64,000 bases of DNA from Vibrio stylophorae (GTDB lineage Bacteria; Pseudomonadota; Gammaproteobacteria; Enterobacterales; Vibrionaceae): NCBI RefSeq assembly GCF_921293875.1, contig NZ_CAKLDI010000001.1, positions 2,171,915-2,235,914 on the forward strand. Direction: 5' to 3'. The notes under the pieces are model-generated. The model made no database searches, was not told where the DNA came from, and saw only the letters and a list, made by a program, of their open reading frames with translations. A program made the translations under genes and the position numbers. This document shows, piece by piece, positions 1-6,563 of this stretch (positions are counted from its first letter, which is position 1; each line of letters starts with the position of its first letter).

Positions 1-73
1 CTTGTCCCATCGGCGTCAGCGGCTGACAGCCCACCAAGAGCAACACAAATAGATAGATAAAATGACGCATCAT
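1..73 (-). CDS. flgP: FlgP flagellar outer-membrane lipoprotein, N-terminal fragment
   Basis: Only the first two dozen codons are in the window; the gene runs off the left edge. The translation begins MMRHFIYLFVLLLVGCQPL, a lipoprotein signal peptide with the lipobox LVGC. It lies 7 bp downstream of flgO on the same strand, the position of flgP in vibrios. In that family FlgP is an outer-membrane lipoprotein of the basal-body H/T-ring region needed for motility. The start could be either of two adjacent ATG codons (73 or 70). The identification rests on the signal peptide and on the flgO neighbour, since the mature domain is not visible. Confidence 0.72.
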   Translation of the reverse strand, partial: MMRHFIYLFVLLLVGCQPLTPMGQ

Positions 74-80
74 ATTGCCC

Positions 81-716
81 TTATGGTTTTAAAATCACGT
101 TATAGCGCTCAGTCATCACCGCATCATCGCGAATGATGGCGCCATCTTCTAAACGAACGCGATTGAGGTTATCCAAATCACGGCCAATGCGATCCTGTGG
201 CAAAAAGCCTTGAGCAGATGCCACCACCACGCGCGAGCGAATGCCCACGATGCGCGCATTGATCATCACCCCGCCACTTTGACGCAGCATAGTGCCCGTG
301 AGTACATAATCCACCTGCTGCGACTGCGCAAGCTCTTCCCAATTTCGGCTCAGCGCAAAATCACCATCCGGGGTCACTTGAATCGAACCTGTCGCTTTAA
401 AATCGATCACCGTAAAACCGCGCTGCTGCATTTGGTACATAAAAGCTTCGCTAACGGTATTACCCAACCAATCTGTTTCTTCAAGATTTTGCACCTCAAC
501 AAATGAGGTGATGGCAATTGGCGTGCGCGGTGTCAGATATTGATTGGAGGCAACCAATTGATCCGCCATACCTTGCACAAAATAGTCCAGGGTGTGGCGC
601 GGCGTATAGTCAAGCAAATAACCAGCGCCTGAATACTCCTCTTTACCGTTATACACCGGCGTGTAGGCGCATCCAGAAAGCGCGAAGCTAGCAAGCAGGA
701 AAAACCACGGTTTCAT
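81..716 (-). CDS. flgO: FlgO, LPP20/FlgO-family flagellar outer-membrane lipoprotein
   Basis: A 211-residue protein opening with a lipoprotein signal (lipobox LSGC, acylated Cys at about residue 16), so it should sit in the outer membrane facing the periplasm. The body fits the FlgO domain, with alternating strands and the segment VDYVLTGTMLRQSGGVMINA typical of that fold. In Vibrio, FlgO works with FlgP and FlgT to stabilise the H-ring and sheathed polar flagellum. It is followed 7 bp later by flgP on the same strand and is divergent from flgT, the usual vibrio arrangement. ATG at 716 is preceded by a GAGCTC/AAAG-type weak ribosome site. Confidence 0.87.
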   Translation of the reverse strand: MKPWFFLLASFALSGCAYTPVYNGKEEYSGAGYLLDYTPRHTLDYFVQGMADQLVASNQYLTPRTPIAITSFVEVQNLEETDWLGNTVSEAFMYQMQQRGFTVIDFKATGSIQVTPDGDFALSRNWEELAQSQQVDYVLTGTMLRQSGGVMINARIVGIRSRVVVASAQGFLPQDRIGRDLDNLNRVRLEDGAIIRDDAVMTERYNVILKP

Positions 717-790
717 CTTTGAGCTCCAATCCTAATCCATGGCGGAATTGAGCAAAACATCTGTCTCTCCGCCGATCTAAATTCGGTCAG

Positions 791-816
791 TGCAAAATTA
801 CGGAATAAATTTTGCA
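791..816. promoter_or_regulatory. Perfect 9-bp palindrome between flgO and flgT
   Basis: The arms TGCAAAATT and AATTTTGCA are exact reverse complements separated by 8 bases, in the intergenic region shared by the divergent flgO and flgT genes. It could be an operator for a flagellar regulator or a hairpin near the 5' end of the flgT transcript. No clear sigma-54 or sigma-28 promoter was recognised next to it. Confidence 0.4.
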
Positions 817-895
817 TCTATTTTCTAGGTCTATCGGTCACGATGACCTGCCGACAAAAACAACAATGCAAAATGTGTTCCACTTAGGTGTAAAT

Positions 896-2035
896 ATGCT
901 GAAAAAAATATTTCAGGTTAGTTTAAGCTTGCTCCTTCTGAGCTTAAGCCTTCCCTCACAGGCGATGTGGTATGAAACCACAGGCCAAGCTAATATTTTG
1001 AGCCGCAATGATAGTGGCCGTCAGGCAGCCATTGAGGACGCACTTTATCAAACCATTCAATTTGCCGGTGCTGATCTAACCGCCTTAGCCCCGATTCGCG
1101 AGTATCTTGCCGAAGATAAGGCTATTTACCAATTTAGCGGCAGCGATATTCGAACCATTCAGGTGCTCAAAAGCCAGCGCCGCGATAACAAACAATATGT
1201 GACCATTCGCGTTGACCTCTACCCAACGGCAAAGAGTTGCCATCGAAAGCAGTATCAAAAAACACTGCTACTCGGTGAGTTCCGCTTAGTTCATCAACAA
1301 CAAGCGGCATTGGGCAGCATCTATCAAGTGGGTAATGACTTTACCCGCGTGCTTGCCAATATGATCAACAAAGAGTCGCAAAGCTTTCATGTCAATGACA
1401 TTACCCGCGTCAATATTGGTCCCGACAACCCATCGGTCATGACGATGCTGGCGCAGGATCACAACAGTCAATATTTAGTCAGTGGCTATATTCACGATTT
1501 AACCGCGACGCTCGATGAAAAGATGCTGCGCGACGATCAAACCAACCGTCAATTTGCTCTCACCGTTCAAGTCCTCGATGGTAAAAATGGCGAACTGGTT
1601 TATCAGCAAGATTATCGAGATGTGGCGATCTGGCCTTTTGCTCGCAATAGCCATGTCGATACAAGCAGCGCCCGCTTTTGGGTCTCCTCCTACGGCAATA
1701 TGGTGCAGCGTGTGGGGCGCGATATTTTGCTCGACTTAGAAAATGAGCTGGCCTGTCGTATCACCATTCCTGAGATCATTGCGATTCATGGCCAAAACGT
1801 ACAAATCAATCTCGGTCGTGTTCATGGCGTCAAGCAAGGGGATCGCCTAGAGCTTTGGCATAAAGCCAGCTTTATTGACCCTTATGGCATTACCCGCACG
1901 CGCATTGTGAAATCTGATGTTCGCTTGCAGGTCGATCGCGTCTATGAAACCAGCAGTGAGCTGCGCATTTTGCAACCTGAATTGGCGCAAGGGATTCAAA
2001 TTGGTGATTACGTCAGTCAAATCAGCAAACGCTAA
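896..2035 (+). CDS. flgT: FlgT flagellar H-ring assembly protein
   Basis: The frame is open from 812, but the internal ATG at 896 gives MLKKIFQVSLSLLLLSLSL, a clean Sec signal peptide ending near SQA, so that start is chosen; the ribosome site AGGTG is weak. The mature protein is about 355 residues, the usual size for FlgT, with an N-terminal FlgT_N-type segment (WYETTGQANI), a middle domain and a C-terminal SH3-like region (NLGRVHGVKQGDRLELWHK). In vibrios FlgT is periplasmic and builds the H ring around the LP ring, recruiting MotX/MotY. It is divergent from flgO and followed by its own terminator. Confidence 0.88.
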   Translation: MLKKIFQVSLSLLLLSLSLPSQAMWYETTGQANILSRNDSGRQAAIEDALYQTIQFAGADLTALAPIREYLAEDKAIYQFSGSDIRTIQVLKSQRRDNKQYVTIRVDLYPTAKSCHRKQYQKTLLLGEFRLVHQQQAALGSIYQVGNDFTRVLANMINKESQSFHVNDITRVNIGPDNPSVMTMLAQDHNSQYLVSGYIHDLTATLDEKMLRDDQTNRQFALTVQVLDGKNGELVYQQDYRDVAIWPFARNSHVDTSSARFWVSSYGNMVQRVGRDILLDLENELACRITIPEIIAIHGQNVQINLGRVHGVKQGDRLELWHKASFIDPYGITRTRIVKSDVRLQVDRVYETSSELRILQPELAQGIQIGDYVSQISKR

Positions 2036-2062
2036 CCACCATTCAATGTATTGATTGATCGT

Positions 2063-2090
2063 AAAAAAGCACACTAATGTGTGCTTTTTT
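2063..2090 (+). terminator. Rho-independent terminator of flgT
   Basis: Arms AAAAGCACAC and GTGTGCTTTT flank a TAAT loop and lead into a T run, 28 bases after the flgT stop. Confidence 0.85.
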
Positions 2091-2114
2091 CTTAGCTGCA
2101 GAATTGATAAGCCA

Positions 2115-2143
2115 TTGAATTCTTCATTTATCTGGGCTATAAA
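2115..2143 (+). promoter_or_regulatory. Sigma-70 promoter of tRNA-Arg
   Basis: TTGAAT at 2115-2120, a 17-base spacer and TATAAA at 2138-2143, followed by a GC-rich discriminator (GTCGGCC) of the kind seen at stringently controlled stable-RNA promoters. The tRNA begins 10 bases downstream. Confidence 0.7.
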
Positions 2144-2153
2144 GTCGGCCTTC

Positions 2154-2229
2154 GTCCTCGTAGGTAAACAGGATATACCGGCGGCCTCCTAAGCTGCTAT
2201 TCCAGGTTCGAGTCCTGGCGGGGACGCCA
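2154..2229 (+). tRNA. tRNA-Arg (anticodon CCT)
   Basis: A full cloverleaf: acceptor GTCCTCG pairs with CGGGGAC, anticodon stem GCGGC/GCTGC encloses the loop CTCCTAA, the T arm carries GGTTCGAGTCC and the CCA end is encoded. The anticodon CCT is at 2188-2190. It resembles the minor AGG-reading tRNA (argW type). That gene is often an integration site, but no integrase or element lies next to it here. Confidence 0.95.
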
Positions 2230-2361
2230 TTTTATGGCAAAAATCTCATCTTCTTTTGATTCTCAGTTTGTTTGTACCCACTCAAGGCTATTTATTTCAA
2301 TTGCTTAGGTAATTTGTTTTGCTATGCTTTGAGCCTAATGAGCACGACCTGAGGAGCACGG

Positions 2362-3216
2362 ATGTCTTCAATTCCCCCATTTGCCGCCGCGCAAAAAACC
2401 ATACTGATCACCGGCTGTTCCTCTGGTATTGGCCGCTGCGCTGCATTTGCCATGCACCGTTTGGGCATGCAAGTCATTGCCTCTGTGCGCCAAGAAAAAG
2501 ATATGTCCGATTTTTATGAACGCGGCATTCCCTGCGTTCAGCTAGACTTGGCTGACTTAGAAAGTATTGATCGCGCGATAGCCCAGGTACTCACCATCAC
2601 CAATGGCAAACTCTTTGCGCTCTTTAATAACGGTGCTTATGGTCAAACGGGCGCTTTAGAAGATTTACCGACACAAGCCTTGATCGAGCAATTTCACACC
2701 AATCTTTTTGGCTGGCACCACCTCACCAAGCAAGTGATTCCCATCATGCGCGCGCAGGGGGAAGGACGCATCATTCAATGCAGCTCAGTGCTTGGCATTG
2801 TCGCCATGAAATATCGCGGCGCCTATAATGCCAGTAAGTTTGCCCTTGAGGGCTATACCGACACCCTGCGTCTTGAACTTTCCGACACCCCAATTCAAGT
2901 GAGCTTAATTGAGCCCGGTCCCATTGAAACGGCTTTTCGCGCCAACGCCTTGGCAAAGTTTCAGCAATGGATTCAGCCGGCAATAAGCCGCCACCAACAG
3001 GCCTACCAGCTGCAAATTGACCGCCTCAGTCAAAGCCAATCCAAAAGTAAATTTTGCCTGCCGCCTGAGTCTTGCTTACCGCCGCTTTGCCATGCGCTCA
3101 GTGCCAAACAAAGCAAAGCGCGTTATCGCGTCACCCAGCCAACCAAACTTTTTGCTTTTTTTAAACGAATTTTATCGACTAAGCAGTTGGATAAACTATT
3201 AAAACGCGGCGTGTAA
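2362..3216 (+). CDS. ybbO: Short-chain dehydrogenase/reductase, YbbO-like
   Basis: A 284-residue classical SDR. The cofactor motif TGCSSGIG is near residues 18-25, the NNGAYG strand motif is around 89-94, and the catalytic set is Ser in CSSVLG and Tyr/Lys in YNASK. The following SLIEPGPIETAF matches the PG motif after strand 6. YbbO of E. coli is an NADP-dependent aldehyde reductase, and the order ybbO-cnoX-qmcA-ybbJ-cueR-copA is shared with E. coli, which supports the name. ATG 2362 has a good GAGGAG site. The C-terminal basic tail after about residue 230 differs from core SDRs. A hairpin covers the stop codon. Confidence 0.8.
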   Translation: MSSIPPFAAAQKTILITGCSSGIGRCAAFAMHRLGMQVIASVRQEKDMSDFYERGIPCVQLDLADLESIDRAIAQVLTITNGKLFALFNNGAYGQTGALEDLPTQALIEQFHTNLFGWHHLTKQVIPIMRAQGEGRIIQCSSVLGIVAMKYRGAYNASKFALEGYTDTLRLELSDTPIQVSLIEPGPIETAFRANALAKFQQWIQPAISRHQQAYQLQIDRLSQSQSKSKFCLPPESCLPPLCHALSAKQSKARYRVTQPTKLFAFFKRILSTKQLDKLLKRGV

Positions 3217-3234
3217 GAAAAACACGCTGCGTTT
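3202..3234 (+). terminator. Hairpin over the ybbO stop codon
   Basis: Arms AAACGCGGCGTGT and ACACGCTGCGTTT pair over 13 positions with one G-T type mismatch. There is no strong T run afterwards, so it may act as an mRNA-stabilising or weak terminator hairpin. Confidence 0.45.
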
Positions 3235-3342
3235 ATCACGAAACTGTCATATTTAATCGCCATACTGATGCTGTCCCTGATCGCTATCGCTGTCGTGATA
3301 CTTCAGGTTCACCCTCAATCTTGATTGTATGGAGAATGGTCA

Positions 3343-3408
3343 ATGTCATTGGATCGGGTAAATTGGCTCTGCTGTGCCTTGGTCTTTACCTTCATGCTTT
3401 TGATCTAG
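3343..3408 (+). CDS. Putative 21-residue membrane microprotein
   Basis: This ORF is too short for usual gene calling. ATG at 3343 has a GGAG site nine bases upstream. The predicted peptide begins MSLDRVNWLCC and continues as an uninterrupted hydrophobic stretch ending FMLLI, enough for one membrane helix after a short charged N-terminus. It lies alone in the 325-bp gap between ybbO and cnoX and is followed 27 bases later by an intrinsic terminator, so the gap looks like an independent small transcription unit. A CTGTCAT element at 3245 resembles half a Pho box, but the second half is not convincing. Function unknown; an sRNA is the alternative reading. Confidence 0.42.
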   Translation: MSLDRVNWLCCALVFTFMLLI

Positions 3409-3434
3409 CGCAGTTGCTCAGCGTCATCACTCAT

Positions 3435-3461
3435 GGGGAAGCGACAGGCTTCCCTTTTTTT
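3435..3461 (+). terminator. Intrinsic terminator upstream of cnoX
   Basis: GGGAAGC, a short loop and GCTTCCC followed by seven T. It does not follow any long gene, so it should end a short transcript starting in the ybbO-cnoX gap. Confidence 0.8.
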
Positions 3462-3541
3462 ATGAAATTCGAACTCAAGCCATTGATTCTTACCCTGCTT
3501 GCCCCCACTAAAGATAACAAGACAGCGAACTGGATATCCTC

Positions 3542-4396
3542 ATGAGCACAGAATTTATCATTGATCTCAATGAACAAAATGCACAAGCCACCTTGCAACA
3601 ATCCATGGAAAAGCCGGTATTGGTTTATTTCTGGGCTGAAATGATGCCAGAGAGTTGTGAATTGTTGCCTGTAATGCAGCAAATCGCCCAGCAATACCAA
3701 GGTGCCTTTACTCTCGCAACTTTAAACTGCGAGCAGCAACAAATGCTTGCGGCGCAATTTGGCGTGCAAACACTACCGACCATGGCGCTGTTCCATCATG
3801 GTAAACCTGTGGATGGTCTTGCCGGCCCACAGCCATTGGATGCTATCCATGCAATGCTCGAAAAGCACCTACCAAGCCAAGCTGAATTAGATTTCGAAAA
3901 AGCCCAGCAACATCTAGCGCAGAGCGAATTTAGCCAAGCGCAAGCATTACTCAAACCGCTACAGCAACAGCAACCAGAGCAAGGTCTATATGCGCTATTA
4001 CTCGCCCAATGCAATATCGAACTGGGTGAATTTGACAGTGCCGAAGCGCTATTGGCGACAGTCATGATGAAAGATCAAGACAGCCTTTATCACAGCTTAA
4101 TGGCAAAAATTGACCTACATAAGCAAGCCGCAGATAGCCCAGAAATTCGCGCCTTGGAAAAGGAATACCAGCAGCAGCCAAATAATCTGCAAGTTGCCCA
4201 GCAATTGGCGCTGCAATACAGCCAAGTGCAGCGTCATGACGAAGCACTCGCCATTTTGTTTGCGATTTTAAAAACCGACCTCAATGCCCAGGATGGCGAG
4301 ATTAAAAAGACCTTTATGGAGATGCTCTCCGCCCTTGGCCAAGGCAACGCCAGCGCTGCGCAATATCGACGCCAGCTCTATTCACTGCTTTACTAA
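3542..4396 (+). CDS. cnoX: CnoX (YbbN) thioredoxin-fold chaperedoxin
   Basis: A 284-residue cytoplasmic protein: thioredoxin domain about residues 1-105, then TPR-like helices to the end, the architecture and length of E. coli CnoX. In E. coli the active site is degenerate (SQHC); here the equivalent stretch is MMPESC, keeping only the last Cys (residue 39). The cis-Pro loop QTLPTMALF is intact. CnoX protects hypochlorite-damaged proteins and hands them to GroEL and DnaK. The region is strongly Gln-rich. It has its own terminator, so it is probably monocistronic or served from the upstream gap. Confidence 0.88.
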   Translation: MSTEFIIDLNEQNAQATLQQSMEKPVLVYFWAEMMPESCELLPVMQQIAQQYQGAFTLATLNCEQQQMLAAQFGVQTLPTMALFHHGKPVDGLAGPQPLDAIHAMLEKHLPSQAELDFEKAQQHLAQSEFSQAQALLKPLQQQQPEQGLYALLLAQCNIELGEFDSAEALLATVMMKDQDSLYHSLMAKIDLHKQAADSPEIRALEKEYQQQPNNLQVAQQLALQYSQVQRHDEALAILFAILKTDLNAQDGEIKKTFMEMLSALGQGNASAAQYRRQLYSLLY

Positions 4397-4414
4397 AAGC
4401 GCATAGAATCCCAT

Positions 4415-4445
4415 AAAAGCCCAATTTTCTAATTGGGCTTTTTTA
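4415..4445 (+). terminator. Intrinsic terminator of cnoX
   Basis: AAAAGCCCAATT and AATTGGGCTTTT around a short loop, with a T run. Confidence 0.85.
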
Positions 4446-4605
4446 ATTGAAATCAAAAGGATATGATACGCAAGCAGTTTCTGGAACGGATCACAAAATC
4501 ACCTTTTTCTGCTCATTTTCGCGCCACCATGCAACCTATTTCATCAACTTTCTAGGCAAAGCATGGTAGCGTTACTCGATCCAATACCACACAGGAATTG
4601 CCCCT

Positions 4606-5520
4606 ATGCCAACATCTCTTATTGTGATTGCAGCGATTGTCTTTGTTGCTGTCGTCATTATTGCATCTAGTGTAAAAACCGTACCACAAGGAAATCAGTG
4701 GACCGTAGAGCGCTTTGGTCGCTACACCAACACCCTGCGCCCAGGGCTCAACTTCATCATGCCTTTTGTCGATAAAATCGGCCATAAAGTCAACATGATG
4801 GAGCGCGTGCTCGATATTCCAGCGCAAGAAGTGATCTCCAAAGATAACGCCAATGTCACCATTGATGCGGTCTGCTTTATTCAAGTTGTGGACGCGGCAA
4901 AAGCAGCCTATGAAGTGAGTGAGTTGGTTCATGCCATTCGTAACCTCACCCTCACCAATATTCGTACCGTGCTTGGTTCAATGGAACTTGATGAGATGCT
5001 CTCTCAGCGTGACACCATCAATGGCCGCTTGCTCTCCATTGTTGATGAAGCCACCAACCCATGGGGCGTGAAAATTACCCGTATCGAAATTCGTGACGTG
5101 CAGCCACCGGCTGATTTGACTGCAGCAATGAATGCCCAGATGAAAGCTGAACGTAATAAACGTGCCGAAGTTTTAGAAGCCGAAGGTGTGCGCCAAGCAG
5201 AAATTCTGCGCGCTGAAGGTCAAAAACAATCGGAGATCTTAAAGGCAGAAGGTAATAAGCAAGCGGCAATCCTGCAAGCAGAAGCACGTGAGCGTGCAGC
5301 AGAAGCAGAGGCGCGCGCGACCTCCATGGTTTCAGAAGCGATTGCCAAAGGTGACATGCAGGCCGTGAACTACTTTATCGCTCAGGGCTACACTGAAGCG
5401 CTGAAGAACATTGGTAGTGCAGAGAACAGCAAGATTGTGATGTTGCCGCTTGAAGCCGCAGGTCTCATGGGCTCTATCGCAGGTATTGCTGAGATGTTTC
5501 AAAACAGCAAAGAGAAATAG
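4606..5520 (+). CDS. qmcA: QmcA, SPFH/band-7 membrane scaffold protein
   Basis: A 304-residue stomatin-like protein: one N-terminal membrane segment (residues about 4-24), an SPFH domain beginning at [15 protein letters not shown], then a long Ala/Glu/Arg-rich coiled coil (about 180-250) with repeated AEG motifs. Proteins of this family form large oligomeric cages in the inner membrane and bind FtsH-type or NfeD partners. The next gene, 8 bp downstream, encodes the matching NfeD-like protein, so they form the conserved qmcA-ybbJ operon. The ribosome site is a modest GGA before ATG. Confidence 0.92.
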   Translation: MPTSLIVIAAIVFVAVVIIASSVKTVPQGNQWTVERFGRYTNTLRPGLNFIMPFVDKIGHKVNMMERVLDIPAQEVISKDNANVTIDAVCFIQVVDAAKAAYEVSELVHAIRNLTLTNIRTVLGSMELDEMLSQRDTINGRLLSIVDEATNPWGVKITRIEIRDVQPPADLTAAMNAQMKAERNKRAEVLEAEGVRQAEILRAEGQKQSEILKAEGNKQAAILQAEARERAAEAEARATSMVSEAIAKGDMQAVNYFIAQGYTEALKNIGSAENSKIVMLPLEAAGLMGSIAGIAEMFQNSKEK

Positions 5521-5528
5521 GAGGCTTA

Positions 5529-5984
5529 ATGCAAGCCCTACTCTCACAGATTGATTTTTGGCACTGGCTGGCCTTTGGCCTCGTTCTGCTTCTTGTGGAA
5601 CTGATTGGTGCTGCGGGCTACTTACTTTGGCTTGGCCTTGCCGCGCTGCTGACTGGCCTTATCATGTTGATCGCGCCAGAGCTCGCATGGCAGCTCCAGT
5701 GGGTCACCTTTGCCGTGCTCTCTTTGCTCTCGACCATTTTGTGGTGGCGATATCAGCACAATAAAGACAAAGAGGATGATAGTGGCCGCTCACTCAATCA
5801 AAAGATGATGCAGTTGGTGGGTCGACGTTTTCGCCTTGAAGAGGATATTGACCAACGTGGCCGCGTCAAGTTAGGCGATACCACTTGGTCTGTCTATTGC
5901 GCTGAACCTATTGCTGCGAGCACCTTGGTTGAGGTGATTGCCGTTGACGGTATTGTGCTAGAAATCAAACCCGTCGAGGTTTAA
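5529..5984 (+). CDS. ybbJ: NfeD-like membrane protein YbbJ
   Basis: A 151-residue protein with three closely spaced hydrophobic segments in the first 75 residues and a soluble OB-fold (NfeDC) domain at the end (VGRRFRLEEDIDQRGRVKLG). NfeD proteins pair with SPFH proteins; here the partner QmcA is immediately upstream with an AGGAGG site in the 8-bp gap. Its job is probably to stabilise or regulate the QmcA assembly. A bidirectional terminator separates it from the convergent cueR. Confidence 0.88.
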   Translation: MQALLSQIDFWHWLAFGLVLLLVELIGAAGYLLWLGLAALLTGLIMLIAPELAWQLQWVTFAVLSLLSTILWWRYQHNKDKEDDSGRSLNQKMMQLVGRRFRLEEDIDQRGRVKLGDTTWSVYCAEPIAASTLVEVIAVDGIVLEIKPVEV

Positions 5985-5995
5985 ACCACCCAGTA

Positions 5996-6026
5996 TAAAA
6001 AACCGCGCTAGTCGCGGTTTTTTTTA
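5996..6026. terminator. Bidirectional terminator between ybbJ and cueR
   Basis: AAAAAACCGCG, CTAGT loop, CGCGGTTTTTTTT. It overlaps the cueR stop codon at 6008-6010, so it serves both convergent genes. Confidence 0.85.
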
Positions 6027-6499
6027 TGTGCGCCACTGTTTTTATGATGCGAGCAACAATGGTGGGTTTCTGTCGTATCAACGCTATCGCTCTGCTGGTT
6101 TTGGATGTCACCGTCTTTCACCAAAGCATCTAAAATCGGACACTGACTCTGACCATCGCCAGGACAAGCCTGCGTTAACGCTTGCAGCGTGGTTTTCATC
6201 GCCATTAGCTCATCGATTTTTCGATCAATTTCAACTAACTTTTGCTCGGCCTTGGCTTTTACATCGGCAGCCGTGCGCCCGCTATCGCGAGAAAGCGCCA
6301 GCAATGCACCGCTCTCTTCAAGGCTAAAACCAATCATCCGTGCGCGCTTGATCAGCAGCAGTGCTTGTAGATGCACATCGCGATAATCACGATAGCCATT
6401 ATCTTGCCGTTCAGGGGCGCTGACGATCCCCTTTTCTTCATAAAAACGAATGGTTTTGGTGGTTAAACCGGTTTGTTTTGCAACTTCGCCAATTTTCAT
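6008..6499 (-). CDS. cueR: CueR, Cu(I)-responsive MerR-family activator
   Basis: A 163-residue MerR protein: winged helix at residues 1-70 (MKIGEVAKQTGLTTKTIRFYEEKG), dimerisation helix to about 110, and the metal loop CPGDGQSQC with Cys112 and Cys120 at exactly the E. coli CueR positions. Residue 77, a conserved Ser in E. coli CueR, is Ala here. The C-terminal tail is longer than in E. coli and rich in His and Cys (THHCCSHHKN), perhaps an extra copper ligand set. It is divergent from copA and its start lies next to the copA promoter it should control. Confidence 0.93.
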   Translation of the reverse strand: MKIGEVAKQTGLTTKTIRFYEEKGIVSAPERQDNGYRDYRDVHLQALLLIKRARMIGFSLEESGALLALSRDSGRTAADVKAKAEQKLVEIDRKIDELMAMKTTLQALTQACPGDGQSQCPILDALVKDGDIQNQQSDSVDTTETHHCCSHHKNSGAHKKNRD

Positions 6500-6500
6500 A

Positions 6501-6531
6501 TTGACCTTACTCTTTCTGGAAGGTTTAGAAT
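6501..6531 (+). promoter_or_regulatory. copA promoter with CueR operator
   Basis: TTGACC at 6501-6506 and TAGAAT at 6526-6531 are 19 bp apart, the stretched spacing typical of MerR-family targets. Within the spacer the dyad ACCTT...AAGGT (6504-6524) matches the CueR box of E. coli copA. It implies CueR twists the DNA and activates copA when Cu(I) is present. Confidence 0.9.
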
Positions 6532-6563
6532 CAGCTTAAATCAAAATGACAGGAGCTGACAAG

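Noticed and set aside
2154-2361. tRNA-Arg(CCT) as an attachment site of an integrative element
   Set aside because: No integrase, repeated tRNA 3' end or foreign gene is seen downstream; ybbO follows with conserved order.
3240-3275. A full Pho box in front of the 21-codon ORF
   Set aside because: CTGTCAT is present once, but the second unit at the required 11-bp spacing does not match; kept only as a weak hint.
3321-3545. 74-codon ORF spanning the ybbO-cnoX gap
   Set aside because: It would run through the intrinsic terminator at 3435-3461 and overlaps cnoX; the shorter 3343-3408 frame has the better ribosome site.
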